Shown here piece by piece: positions 9,135 to 17,663 of a DNA stretch of 64,000 bases. A program made the translations under genes and the position numbers. Below the pieces are notes generated by a model that was given only the letters and a program-made list of their open reading frames with translations, was not told the origin of the DNA and searched no databases. This DNA comes from 13-2-20CM-66-19 sp963760225. GTDB taxonomy: Bacteria; Pseudomonadota; Gammaproteobacteria; Steroidobacterales; Steroidobacteraceae. Each line of letters starts with the position of its first letter. The stretch's first letter is position 1. The DNA lies in the NCBI GenBank assembly GCA_963760225.1, contig CAVXCD010000003.1, forward strand, positions 868,001 to 932,000, given 5' to 3'.

Positions 9135-10640
9135 TCACTGCGCTGCAAGGCCGGCGGCCGGATCCGCGCGGTTGTGTCGATCCATCGATGTGGGGGTGAC
9201 GGCAGCTTTCCGGGTCTCATCCCACTGCCAGCCCCCGCCGAGGTTCTTGATCAATGCGACGCTGCTTTGCGTGAGTGCCGCTTGCGTATCCCGCAGATTC
9301 TGCTTCGCCAGCAGCAGGGTAAGCTGCTCACTCAGCAGATTTTGCTCGCTCGCCGTACCCACCTCCCGTTGTGCGCGCGTGCTGTCGAACAGCTTCTGGT
9401 TGCGCTGATAGATGTTGGTGTAGGCCTGAGCTTGCTGCTGCAGGTGATTCCACGACGAGAGGCTGTCTTCGACGCTTTGAAACGCAGCCAGCACCGTCTG
9501 CCGGTAATTGGCCACGTCTTCGTCATAGGTTGCGCGTGCTTCGCGCACTGCCGCCGTCCGCGCTCCGCCGTCGAAGATTGTCTCCGCCAGGGTTGGACCC
9601 AGGGTCCAGAAGCGGTTGGGTAGCGAAAATAAATGAGCGAACTGGTTGTGCTCGTAGCCACCTTCCGCCGAAAGATCGAGGGTCGGGAAAAACGCAGCTT
9701 GCGCCACTCCGATTTTCGCGTTCGCCGAAGCAGCGATGCGTTCGGCGGTCACTACGTCGTAGCGGCGCTCGAGCAGTTGAGAGGGCAGGGACAGCGGCAC
9801 GGCTGGGGTTACAAACACATAGTCCTGCCGCGGCTCAATCGAGAAACCGCCGGGAGGCACGCCAACCAGCACCGCAATGGCGTGCTCGTACTGCTCGCGC
9901 AGGGTCAGGGTTGCCTGTAACGCAGCGATCACCGCCTCCAGCGTGTCCTGAGCAACCAGCAGGTTATCGCCCGACGCTGCGCCCTGAGCGTAACCAGCCT
10001 GCGTCATCGTCAGTATGTCCGCGTTGACCTGTTGCTGTTGCTTGAGAAAATCAATATCGATATCTGCCTGGCGCAACGCGAAATAATCGCTTGCAACACT
10101 GGCTGCGATCGACAAGCGCTGGCCCGCGCGCTGGGCGTCGCTGGCTTGCGCACCGGCCTTGCTGGACTCGATCTGGCGACGAGTCTGGCCCCACAGGTCG
10201 AGCTCCCAGCTGGCTGTTGCGGTGGCGCTAACAAAATGGTTTACACCAACCGGAAGCTCGGTGGCCGCGGCTCCGGGACCGGCCTGGGCGCGCGTGGCAG
10301 ACACGCTCGCGCTGACCGTGGGATAAAGAGCCGCGGCGCTCGCTGAGACAGTAGCTTGCGCTAGCCGGTAGGCGGCTTCCGCTGCAACGATGGACTGGTT
10401 CGCTTGCAAGGCTGCATCGACCAACTGCGACAGCTGCTCGTCGTGATACTCGACCCACCAGGTGCTCGACAACGCGCCCTGCGGATTGGCCTGCGCGCGC
10501 TGCCAGTCAGCGCCTTCCTTGAAAGTCTCGGGCATCTGGACCGTTGGCTTGTGATAGTCCGGGCCCACCGCGCAGGCCGTGACGCACAGCGCTGCTGCAG
10601 CTAAGCAGCCGCATCCCCGCGAGCGCCATCCGGATGGCAC
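9135..10640 (-). CDS. NodT-family outer-membrane efflux lipoprotein (OprM-type)
   Basis: Outer-membrane channel of the tripartite RND system. A lipoprotein signal with a VTAC lipobox is followed directly by AVGPDYHKP, a hallmark of NodT-family proteins, and then two repeated helical OEP regions. It is the first gene of the operon; the membrane-fusion gene starts about 60 nt after its stop. The start is uncertain: the GTG at 10638-10640 places the signal peptide correctly, a TTG slightly upstream is possible, and the frame is open to 10847. Confidence 0.88.
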   Translation of the reverse strand: MPSGWRSRGCGCLAAAALCVTACAVGPDYHKPTVQMPETFKEGADWQRAQANPQGALSSTWWVEYHDEQLSQLVDAALQANQSIVAAEAAYRLAQATVSASAAALYPTVSASVSATRAQAGPGAAATELPVGVNHFVSATATASWELDLWGQTRRQIESSKAGAQASDAQRAGQRLSIAASVASDYFALRQADIDIDFLKQQQQVNADILTMTQAGYAQGAASGDNLLVAQDTLEAVIAALQATLTLREQYEHAIAVLVGVPPGGFSIEPRQDYVFVTPAVPLSLPSQLLERRYDVVTAERIAASANAKIGVAQAAFFPTLDLSAEGGYEHNQFAHLFSLPNRFWTLGPTLAETIFDGGARTAAVREARATYDEDVANYRQTVLAAFQSVEDSLSSWNHLQQQAQAYTNIYQRNQKLFDSTRAQREVGTASEQNLLSEQLTLLLAKQNLRDTQAALTQSSVALIKNLGGGWQWDETRKAAVTPTSMDRHNRADPAAGLAAQ

Positions 10641-10851
10641 CGCCGTTCTGCAGGAATTACTGCGTCCGTGGGACTGCAATTGAACTAAACCGTCTAGTGT
10701 GCTTGCGAATCCTGCATGGCCGGGCGCGTCTGCGTCAACATCGCAGCGGATGATCGACGATCGAGAGACAATGAGACTAGCATCCGCGCGCTCCAGAATA
10801 GGACACTGGTAGCTAGCGATGTCTGTTGCGCTGACTCGGAGAGACACTTTT

Positions 10852-10934
10852 GGGACAGTTCAATCGTGACGTTGCGTGATATCGCGTGACGCCAGGTGAT
10901 GACAAATCCCCCGTTGCAATTGGGGGCTCGGCTC
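10852..10934. repeat. Dispersed repeat, copy B
   Basis: The longest of three related copies. It holds GGGACAGTTCAATCGTGAC, TGCGTGA followed by TATCGCGTGAC, and CCGTTGCAATT followed by a GGCTCGGCTC end. The last part matches copy C almost exactly. It lies in the gap upstream of RND operon 1 and downstream of the metallophosphatase, so it could affect either transcript. The gap (10641-10990) otherwise shows only the likely promoter of the efflux operon. Confidence 0.6.
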
Positions 10935-10990
10935 ATCGAAAGTTCGGATCGGCAGCCGCAGCGTGTCCCAGCCGGGGTCATCGTCCGTGG

Positions 10991-11818
10991 CTAGGAGGTG
11001 GCGTCGACCGCTGCAGCAGTAGTGGTCGCCCTGGCGGCGCCCTCGTGGGAGACGATGTGCCACTGGATGATCTCCAGGCGACCATCGTCATGTTCGACCA
11101 ACGCCGTGCAACTCTCCACCCAGTCGCCGTCGTTGCAGTAGAGCACCCCATCGACCATCTTCATCGCCGCCTTGTGAATGTGGCCGCACACGACTCCGTA
11201 ATAGCCTCGCGAGGCGCATTCCCGGGCCAGCGTTTCCTCGAACGAGTTGATGAATTCGAGTGCCTGCTTGACGCGATTCTTCACATAGGCGGACAGCGAC
11301 CAGTACGGTGCGCCGAACTTGCTGCGCAGCCAGTTGAAGTGGCGATTGAGCCACAGCAAGAAGTCATACCCCCGATCGCCCAGGTATGCGAGCCACCGGT
11401 GATAACGGATGACGACATCGTAGAGATCGCCGTGGGTAACCCACAGCGTCTTATTGTCCGCGGTCCTGTGCACGCACTCGTTCACGATGCGGATGTTGCC
11501 GAAGCCAAGCGCCGCAAGATCCTCGAAGTATTTGCGGAGGAACTCGTCATGATTGCCGATGACGTAGGTGACGTGGCTGCCCTTGCGTGCCTTGTTCAGG
11601 AATCGGCGGAGGATGTTGACGTGCTCTTGCGGGAAGTAGATCGTGCCGCGACTCATCGCCCAGCCGTCGATGATGTCCCCGACCAGGTACAGGTTGTCGC
11701 ACTCGATGGCGGCCAGAAAATCGTCGAGGTAAGCGGCCTTGCAGCCGCGCGTGCCAAGATGCACGTCGCTGACCCAGACGCTTCTATAGTGCGGCTTGTC
11801 GGACTTTGGGCTCGCCAT
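10991..11818 (-). CDS. LpxH-like calcineurin-type metallophosphatase
   Basis: A 275-residue metallophosphoesterase with all signature motifs in order: SDVH (17-20), GDIID (47-51), GNHD (88-91), THGD (about 128-131) and GHIH (about 212-215). These coordinate a two-metal centre. It resembles the UDP-2,3-diacylglucosamine pyrophosphatase family (LpxH/YbbF-like) of lipid A synthesis, but the many aromatic residues in the central segment and its length place it in the broader uncharacterised LpxH-like group. The last 15 residues are an Ala/Thr-rich tail. It is transcribed alone. Confidence 0.85.
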   Translation of the reverse strand: MASPKSDKPHYRSVWVSDVHLGTRGCKAAYLDDFLAAIECDNLYLVGDIIDGWAMSRGTIYFPQEHVNILRRFLNKARKGSHVTYVIGNHDEFLRKYFEDLAALGFGNIRIVNECVHRTADNKTLWVTHGDLYDVVIRYHRWLAYLGDRGYDFLLWLNRHFNWLRSKFGAPYWSLSAYVKNRVKQALEFINSFEETLARECASRGYYGVVCGHIHKAAMKMVDGVLYCNDGDWVESCTALVEHDDGRLEIIQWHIVSHEGAARATTTAAAVDATS

Positions 11819-12119
11819 CTTCCCTCCGTGCGCACCGACCAGGATCTCCGGGGCGATCGCAGCACGGGGTATTCTGCACGACTCGGCAGGCCACTGAGAC
11901 CCACTCGCCTTATTTGACCCTGGGCGAGTTCGAATGACGGCTCTGGGAAGTGAATCAGACGGCTCCCAGCCACAAGCGGGCCGCCAGTTTCACGAAAATT
12001 CCGCCCGGGAGCAGACGGTCCGGGTCCGCAAACCCAGTCTGGTTGCCATCACCTAGGGCAACCGCGACCTTTCGAGCGCATAGAAGGATGCTCGATATGA
12101 TCGAAGGTGGCTGCGCACC
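11819..12119. other. Intergenic region, no gene seen
   Basis: About 300 bases between the phosphatase and the TIR remnant. Frames here are short and overlap without a credible start. It should hold the phosphatase promoter. Confidence 0.4.
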
Positions 12120-12213
12120 TTGAGCGGGAATTCGCACGCCGCTTTCATCAGCTACGCGTCACCTGACGCGGAGACGGCCCAAAGGATTTGCGAGGCACTT
12201 CGCGCCGCCGAGG
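12120..12213 (+). pseudogene. Second TIR-domain N-terminal remnant
   Basis: A frame from a TTG at 12120 reads SGNSHAAFISYASPDAETAQ, RICEALRAAEV, closely matching the remnant at 3376-3486. The match stops at 12213, six bases before the end of the oppositely oriented small gene at 12219. Beyond that point the frame only mirrors that gene. No ATG start remains. It lacks two residues compared with the other copy (RAA-EV against RAAGVEV). Confidence 0.55.
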
Positions 12214-12218
12214 TCTCG

Positions 12219-12413
12219 TCACTGTTGTTGGCCTGCCCGAAAGCTGCCGGTCCCGACGGAGCGGTGATTGGACGCTACCCCTTCGAGACAGTGCGCCAGC
12301 CTCTCGTAGCGATCTGCGAGCAAGCGGAGGTCGGCGACAGCCTGAGCGTGCAGCAGCAAGGGGATGAGGTCCCGAAGCTCGTTCGCCATGTCGCGGTAGT
12401 CGGCATCGGTCAT
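12219..12413 (-). CDS. Small hypothetical protein with LRLLADRYERLA motif
   Basis: A 64-residue protein, mostly two helices: DADYRDMANELRDLIPLL and a LRLLADRYERLAHCLE segment. Similar short proteins occur widely in Proteobacteria without known function. The ATG at 12411-12413 has a good GGGAGG site 7 nt upstream, which decides the start over the longer frame to 12524. The last residues (GTGSFRAGQQQ) lie next to the TIR remnant, so the C-terminus may have been altered by the same rearrangement. Confidence 0.6.
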   Translation of the reverse strand: MTDADYRDMANELRDLIPLLLHAQAVADLRLLADRYERLAHCLEGVASNHRSVGTGSFRAGQQQ

Positions 12414-12765
12414 GGGGCTACCTCCCTGTTGTCTGCGAGCAGAGTGTAGCGGCCGCGCAATCCTGCGCCTGTCAGTAATCTCCATACGTGTTGTCGGAGA
12501 GAACTTACGCGCGATCGCATCCAAAGCTGGGCAGTTCCCAAAAAACCATCAAACGGGCACCAGGCCTGCCGGCGTGGCACCGACAGGCGCGGCGAGCAGA
12601 TTCTGATGCCGGAAAGCGTCGCTGGCGGCAGACAGCTCAGGGTTTATGAGCCGCCTAATTCGTGACTGGTGTGGATGCGGTCATCGAGCGTGACACCAGT
12701 AACGCTTCACTCATTTGCGCAAACGCGATTGCTCGCTCCCGGTGCGTGCCGCACCGTCGACAAGA
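12414..12765. other. Intergenic region, no gene seen
   Basis: About 350 bases between two minus-strand genes. I see no credible coding frame, RNA gene or strong hairpin. The left end should contain the promoter of the small gene at 12219-12413. Confidence 0.4.
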
Positions 12766-14346
12766 TCAGTCCCCCTGCGCGTCAAAGAAAGACTTCACGG
12801 CCGCTAGACAGAAGGGCGGCACGAGAGTCGCGTGGTATTCCCCGAGCACCGCGGCATGTCCGCCGTCGGTGGCACCGGCGGCGATGGCGGCCACCTCCAC
12901 GGCCGTGACCGCTGCATTGAATTCGTCTTTCTCATTTGCATACGGATCGTTCGCCGTCGGCGCGGAGGCGATGTCCAAGATGGTCACGGGCGCGCTCGGC
13001 CCATTCTTCGCCCAATACCCTTGCATCAGCTGCGTGTTGAAGAAGAAGACTTCAGGATCCTCATCGCCGCCACACAGCAGCGTCGGCATGGTCGGCGTCC
13101 AGTTGCGCAGATCGTTCGTCTTTAGATCTTGCCGCAAGGTATTTTTGGGCAATGCGGCGGGCAGCCCCGTGGTCGTCGTCGGAAAGCCGCCGTCGGGATT
13201 GGCCTGCTCATCCTGCAGATAGGCGAGGCGGTAACTGTTGAGGACAAGGTAATCGCTGCTCGCGAAACCCATGGCAAATACGATGGCAAGGTCGGACGGC
13301 GTAATCGCCGGTGTGATTGAGGCGTATTGCGAGGCGGGTGGCGCGCTGCTGAACAGCGCGTTTTCCGGCAGTAGGCCCTCGGAGTAGAGGGTGCTGATTG
13401 GCGTCGTGCTCGGCAACAGGCCGACGATATCGTTGGCGTAGGGTAGGGCGAAGACATCCGTCGGTTCCGAATAGAGATTGCCGTATGCGTTCTGATAACC
13501 GTTCGCAAGAAGTGCCAGGTTCTCCGTCGCACTGCCGTTCACTTCCCCAAGAAAGAGGGCATCACCGAACGCGCCGAGCGCGTAGGGCCCGGACATCGGC
13601 GCCGAGGCGGTCACGGTCTGGCCGGCCGCTTGCATCGCGCTGGTCGCGGCCATCGCCACATAGCCGCCCTGGGAATAACCGGTGACGAAGAGCTTGTGAT
13701 TGTCGCTGATGGTCGGTGCGAGCGCGACTGGCAGCGCGCTGCGCGCGGCCGTCAGCACATCCATCATCTCAGCCGCTTGCTGTGCACCGACCAGGTACGG
13801 GTGGTAGCTGAGCGTCGAGGAGTCGTAGCCCGCATAGTTTGGTGCAACGACAATGTAACCCTCGGCGGCAAACAGGGCCGCGAGAATGAGCGCCTCGCTG
13901 CTGGCGTTCGAACCAGATAGCTGCGCCATGTCGTAGTTCTTCATCGGCGAGGTGCCGTGCGCGTACTCGACGATGGGACGCGGACCCTGACAGGCGGAGG
14001 CCGATCCGCTCGGCACCAGCAGCGCACCGGTCGACGTGGTCGGCTCGGACTTCGCCCCCGTCGTCTCGTAATTCAGCTGGTAGACATTCACGGTACAGAT
14101 AGGCGAGTAGGGGAGCGTCAGTAGCTCCTGCCCGAGCGCATCGAGACCAAGCAGTCCGAGCAGATCCGACGTGCCAAAGGTGGCGACTAAAGTCGGGGGA
14201 TTGGTGAGCAGCTGCCCGCGCTGCGGGGTGGAGGTTCCGGGTGTCGAGGGTCCGGGCGTCGAGCCACCGTTCATACCCGAGTTACAACCGGCGAGCATGA
14301 GCAGCGCCGTCACCCCGGCGGTTACGGAAGAGGTCAGACGAACCAT
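12766..14346 (-). CDS. Lipoprotein alpha/beta hydrolase (secretory-lipase-like)
   Basis: A 526-residue lipoprotein: the signal ends in the lipobox LAGC, followed by a Gly/Ser/Thr/Pro-rich linker. The hydrolase body has the nucleophile elbow GYSQGG, a candidate acid in LLCGGDEDPEVFF and a candidate histidine in TDGGHAAVL near the end. The HGTS segment (EYAHGTSP) fits an oxyanion-hole loop. It is probably an esterase or lipase anchored at the outer membrane; the substrate is unknown. It lies 13 nt downstream of the M20 peptidase gene, so the two are probably co-transcribed. Confidence 0.8.
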   Translation of the reverse strand: MVRLTSSVTAGVTALLMLAGCNSGMNGGSTPGPSTPGTSTPQRGQLLTNPPTLVATFGTSDLLGLLGLDALGQELLTLPYSPICTVNVYQLNYETTGAKSEPTTSTGALLVPSGSASACQGPRPIVEYAHGTSPMKNYDMAQLSGSNASSEALILAALFAAEGYIVVAPNYAGYDSSTLSYHPYLVGAQQAAEMMDVLTAARSALPVALAPTISDNHKLFVTGYSQGGYVAMAATSAMQAAGQTVTASAPMSGPYALGAFGDALFLGEVNGSATENLALLANGYQNAYGNLYSEPTDVFALPYANDIVGLLPSTTPISTLYSEGLLPENALFSSAPPASQYASITPAITPSDLAIVFAMGFASSDYLVLNSYRLAYLQDEQANPDGGFPTTTTGLPAALPKNTLRQDLKTNDLRNWTPTMPTLLCGGDEDPEVFFFNTQLMQGYWAKNGPSAPVTILDIASAPTANDPYANEKDEFNAAVTAVEVAAIAAGATDGGHAAVLGEYHATLVPPFCLAAVKSFFDAQGD

Positions 14347-14359
14347 TGCGCTGTGGCAC

Positions 14360-15781
14360 TCACTGCGCGTCAGCGTAAGCCTTGATCAAGTCGGTGAGAA
14401 AATCTCTTCCCACAAACACTGAGCGCATGCTGCGGCGCTCGTTGAGGCCATGCACACCATTACCGTCGGGATCGCCCCAGCCGCCCGGCGCGCCATAAAC
14501 TGGAATGCCGATGGCCTCGAGGAAGATGCCGTCGGTTGTGCCTGTCGACATGGTTGGAACGAGCGGTACACCCGGAAAGTACTTAGCAACCAGCTTCTCG
14601 GCCGGAACCATGATCTTAGGATCCAGCGGTGGCGGCACGGCAATGGGTCGGACGGGCGGCACGGGCGTCACCTTGACGCCCGGATCAGCGATGGCAGCCG
14701 CTAGAGCCGCCCGCGTTCCATCCACCGTCTCTCCTGGGAAGATGCGGCAGTTGACGTTGGCGGTGGCGCGCTGCGGCAGCGCATTGTTTGCGTGCCCTCC
14801 GCTCAACAGTGTGGCGACGCAAGTGGTGCGCAGCATGCTGTGGTAGCTGCGATCCTTGGAAACGACGGCCTCGGCGACCTGATCGTTGGGATTGCGCGAA
14901 AGCGCCACCATGGCGCGTCCCAGCTCATCGTCGCGCGCGGCGCCAGCCTTGGCAAAGAAGGCGCGCGTCGTGCCGGTAAACTTCACCGGAAAATCGTGGT
15001 CGCGCACTTTCGCGAGGGCATCGGCGAGCTCATAAATGGCATTGTCGCGAATCGGGATGGAGCTGTGGCCGCCTGCATTGACCGTTTCGAGCAGATAGTT
15101 CTGCGAGGCTTTCTCACCTACCTGAATGGATTCGACCACCAGCTTGCCGTGTCCATCTGTGCGCCCGCCGCCGCCTTCATTCAAGGCAAAAGCCGCGGAG
15201 ATGAGCTCGGGTCTGTTCTTGACCAGCCACTCCGCGCCATTGAATGCGTATGTGGTCTCCTCACCGCAGGTCAGCGCCATCTTGATGGTGCGCTTTGGAT
15301 GGTAGCCGTCATGTTTGAACCGCATCAGCGCGTCAATCCATGTGGCATCCATCGCCTTCATGTCCGAAGTTCCCCGGCCATAGAAGTAACCGTTTTCTTC
15401 GATCAGGGTGAACGGGTCGCGCGTCCAGTCCTCGCGTTTCGCCTCCACCACATCCAGATGGCCTAGCAGCAACATGGGCTTCGCGGATTTCGACGTCCCA
15501 TTCAACACCGCGACGACGCCACCTTCCTTGGGATGGTCGGGCACCGAAAATAACGTGACGTCTTTGTCTTCAAATCCGGCCGCCCTCAAGTGTGTCGCAA
15601 TCCGCTCGGCTGCCGCGGTGCAGTTCCCGGCTGATAGCGTGGTATTGGTCTCCACCAATTCCTTGTAGAGGGCGAAAAATGTCGTTTGATCGGGACGCAG
15701 GGGAGCCATCGGGGGTTCTTGGGCGATGGCTAGCTGCACCGTTATCGCCAAACTCAGCGCGCCCGCAGTTCGCACCAGCAT
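14360..15781 (-). CDS. Exported M20-family metallopeptidase
   Basis: A 473-residue co-catalytic zinc hydrolase. A signal peptide (TAGALSLAITVQLAIA) leads into the M20 fold with metal and catalytic motifs GHLDVV, YGRGTSDMKA, TCGEET and a C-terminal HGLNER. The dimerisation domain contains NAGGHSSIP. It probably cleaves di- or tripeptides or deacylates an N-acyl amino acid in the periplasm. It is the first gene of a probable two-gene unit with the lipoprotein hydrolase. Three peptide-handling genes occur in this window (this one, the S33 peptidase and an APC permease), which fits peptide scavenging. Confidence 0.88.
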   Translation of the reverse strand: MLVRTAGALSLAITVQLAIAQEPPMAPLRPDQTTFFALYKELVETNTTLSAGNCTAAAERIATHLRAAGFEDKDVTLFSVPDHPKEGGVVAVLNGTSKSAKPMLLLGHLDVVEAKREDWTRDPFTLIEENGYFYGRGTSDMKAMDATWIDALMRFKHDGYHPKRTIKMALTCGEETTYAFNGAEWLVKNRPELISAAFALNEGGGGRTDGHGKLVVESIQVGEKASQNYLLETVNAGGHSSIPIRDNAIYELADALAKVRDHDFPVKFTGTTRAFFAKAGAARDDELGRAMVALSRNPNDQVAEAVVSKDRSYHSMLRTTCVATLLSGGHANNALPQRATANVNCRIFPGETVDGTRAALAAAIADPGVKVTPVPPVRPIAVPPPLDPKIMVPAEKLVAKYFPGVPLVPTMSTGTTDGIFLEAIGIPVYGAPGGWGDPDGNGVHGLNERRSMRSVFVGRDFLTDLIKAYADAQ

Positions 15782-16073
15782 ATAGAGATCCCCGTGGAGA
15801 TTGTTTCGCCCGATACTCCCACACGCAAGCGCTAAGCTTCAACGAAAACCTAGCCTGACGAGCACAGTCTGCGGATCCTTGGTCGCGGCCGTGAGCCTGA
15901 GTGAACGCGCTCGCTCGGCAGGGTGCAAAACCGGCGCTATACGTCCGATGCGTCAGCAGCCGGTCACGACCCGCCGGTTGCCACACCCAGATCGGCGCCG
16001 GGAAGCGCACATTCAGAGAATTGAGTTAGGCTGCAGCGCTCAGGGGCGGTACGCCGAGACGCTGGGACACTCC

Positions 16074-16145
16074 GGGACACTTCCATAGTGACAGTGCGTG
16101 ACATCACGTGAGAGCAAGTGCCCGTTGCAATTGATGACTCGGCTC
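16074..16145. repeat. Dispersed repeat, copy C
   Basis: The shortest copy: it lacks about 11 bases in the middle relative to copies A and B. It keeps GGGACACTTCCATAGTGAC, TGCGTGACATCACGTGA and CCCGTTGCAATTG, and ends in GACTCGGCTC. A partial duplication of its left end (GGGACACTCC) precedes it directly. Confidence 0.6.
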
Positions 16146-16247
16146 GCATATGGTTGAACTGTAAGTCTCTACTCGCTGTTTCACGCGGCAGGGGCGACAA
16201 GCATGGACGCGTCTGGATTCGAATCGCTGAGTCTGCTGCGGAGTCTT

Positions 16248-16280
16248 GCGGCTCCGGGCACACAAGGACTCCGGAGCCGC
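16248..16280. repeat. Inverted repeat hairpin
   Basis: GCGGCTCCGG and its exact complement CCGGAGCCGC flank a 13-nt loop. No T-run follows, and no gene ends just upstream, so its role is unclear. Confidence 0.4.
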
Positions 16281-16601
16281 TATGAGGCATCTCAAGGTCG
16301 CTGGCTCGGTCGTCAATCTAGCCGGCTTGATCTTTTGCAGCATCTCTTGCAGCAGCACCCCGCCAGCCTCGACGGGGTCGACGAATGTCCCTGAGCATCA
16401 AGCCTGTCCGAACGTGTACAGGCAGACTGTGCGCTAGCGTACACCGCCCATCCATCGCAGGCGTTGAACATCAACGCAGGGCAGGGCCCCTTTCCTTGCC
16501 TTATGCCTTTCGGACTACGTGCGCCAGCGCACCGACGAGAGCCTGCGACGCAGCTAGCGTACGGATGAAACCGTCATTTACGGCCCAACCGGGAGATCGC
16601 G

Positions 16602-16814
16602 ATGAACACACCACGTCAACCCAACGTGCGCACCCCCATCGAAGAGATCCCCGGTCGGATTCGGTATTCAGGTCAGCGGACCGCTGTGCCATCTCCGTTC
16701 ATCGCCGCTTTCAACCCGGCTTCGAAACCGACCGCTGCGGTTGCCACTACTTCAGTCACTGCTAAAGATGTGATTCCAGGATCAGTTGCCACGGTCACGC
16801 GACAGGTCCCTTGA
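16602..16814 (+). CDS. Possible small hypothetical protein
   Basis: A 70-residue frame with GGGAG 6 nt before its ATG, ending 28 nt before the SodB start. The peptide is low in complexity (Ala, Thr, Val, Pro) with no domain I recognise. The placement and ribosome site argue for it, the composition against. Confidence 0.25.
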   Translation: MNTPRQPNVRTPIEEIPGRIRYSGQRTAVPSPFIAAFNPASKPTAAVATTSVTAKDVIPGSVATVTRQVP

Positions 16815-16841
16815 GATTACCGCCGGCGAACCCAGGCGGGC

Positions 16842-17480
16842 ATGACCGCTAGAGGTCCAAAAGTGAAGCAAGCGGCGGCGAGCGTTTTCACCCTGCCACC
16901 GCTGCCCTACGCCGAGAACGCGCTCGAGCCGGTCATCTCGGCGAAGACGGTTGGGCTTCATTACGGTAAGCACAACAAGGGGTATGTCGACACCCTGAAC
17001 CAGCTGGTCGCCGGCACGTCGTTCGTTGAGATGTCGCTCAAGCAGCTCGTTCTTGCCACCGCGGGTAAGCCCGAGCACGCCGCGATCTTCAACAACGCGG
17101 CACAGGCTTGGAACCACGCGTTCTATTGGCGCAGTTTGCGTCCCGGAGGTGGCGGCGTCCCGCCGCTCGCCCTGAAAGCGCGCATTGAGTCGACATTTGG
17201 CGACCTCGAGGCGCTCAAGGAGGAGCTCGGCACAGCAGCGACGACGCTGTTCGGGTCGGGTTGGGCCTGGCTGGTACTCGATGGCGCCAAGCTGCGAATC
17301 GTGAAGACAGGCAACGCGGAGAATCCTCTTACCACCCATGCGAAGCCCCTGCTCACGGTCGACGTATGGGAGCACGCCTACTACCTTGACTTTGAGAACA
17401 AGCGTGCCGACTACGTGCAAGGCGTAATCGAGAAGCTCATCAACTGGCAGTTTGCTGCCGAGAACCTAAGCTCAGCGTGA
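16842..17480 (+). CDS. sodB: Superoxide dismutase [Fe]
   Basis: A 212-residue iron-type superoxide dismutase that converts superoxide to oxygen and hydrogen peroxide in the cytoplasm. The four metal ligands are visible: His40 (GLHYGKHNKGYV), His92 (AWNHAFYW), and Asp174 and His178 in TVDVWEHAYY. FGSGWAWLV is typical of the Fe/Mn family. An in-frame GTG at 16863 could shorten the N-terminus by seven residues. There is no signal peptide. It is probably transcribed alone. Confidence 0.93.
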   Translation: MTARGPKVKQAAASVFTLPPLPYAENALEPVISAKTVGLHYGKHNKGYVDTLNQLVAGTSFVEMSLKQLVLATAGKPEHAAIFNNAAQAWNHAFYWRSLRPGGGGVPPLALKARIESTFGDLEALKEELGTAATTLFGSGWAWLVLDGAKLRIVKTGNAENPLTTHAKPLLTVDVWEHAYYLDFENKRADYVQGVIEKLINWQFAAENLSSA

Positions 17481-17663
17481 ATTCTCGACAATCTTGCCGG
17501 GACATCGGGTAGAAAGCTTACATCCAATGCGTTGACACGATCCGCTTCCTCTCAGTGGCAAGCTTTCGCGGCGCCGACCAGTTGCAGCGGATCCTCAAGG
17601 AAGCACAAGCAACCGTGGACGCCGTCATCGCTCGGCCCTGAACGTCATCACATCTACCGGACC

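Larger units (their letters stand above)
15782..16841. other. Gene-poor kilobase
   Basis: Over 1 kb without a convincing conserved gene. It contains dispersed repeat copy C (16074-16145), an inverted repeat (16248-16280) and one weak small frame (16602-16814). Several overlapping arginine-rich frames look like non-coding DNA of high GC content. Confidence 0.5.

Noticed and set aside
17531..17641. Protein-like frame (VDTIRFLSVASFRGADQLQ) after sodB
   Set aside because: No start codon follows the upstream stop, and no family was recognised; at best a gene remnant.
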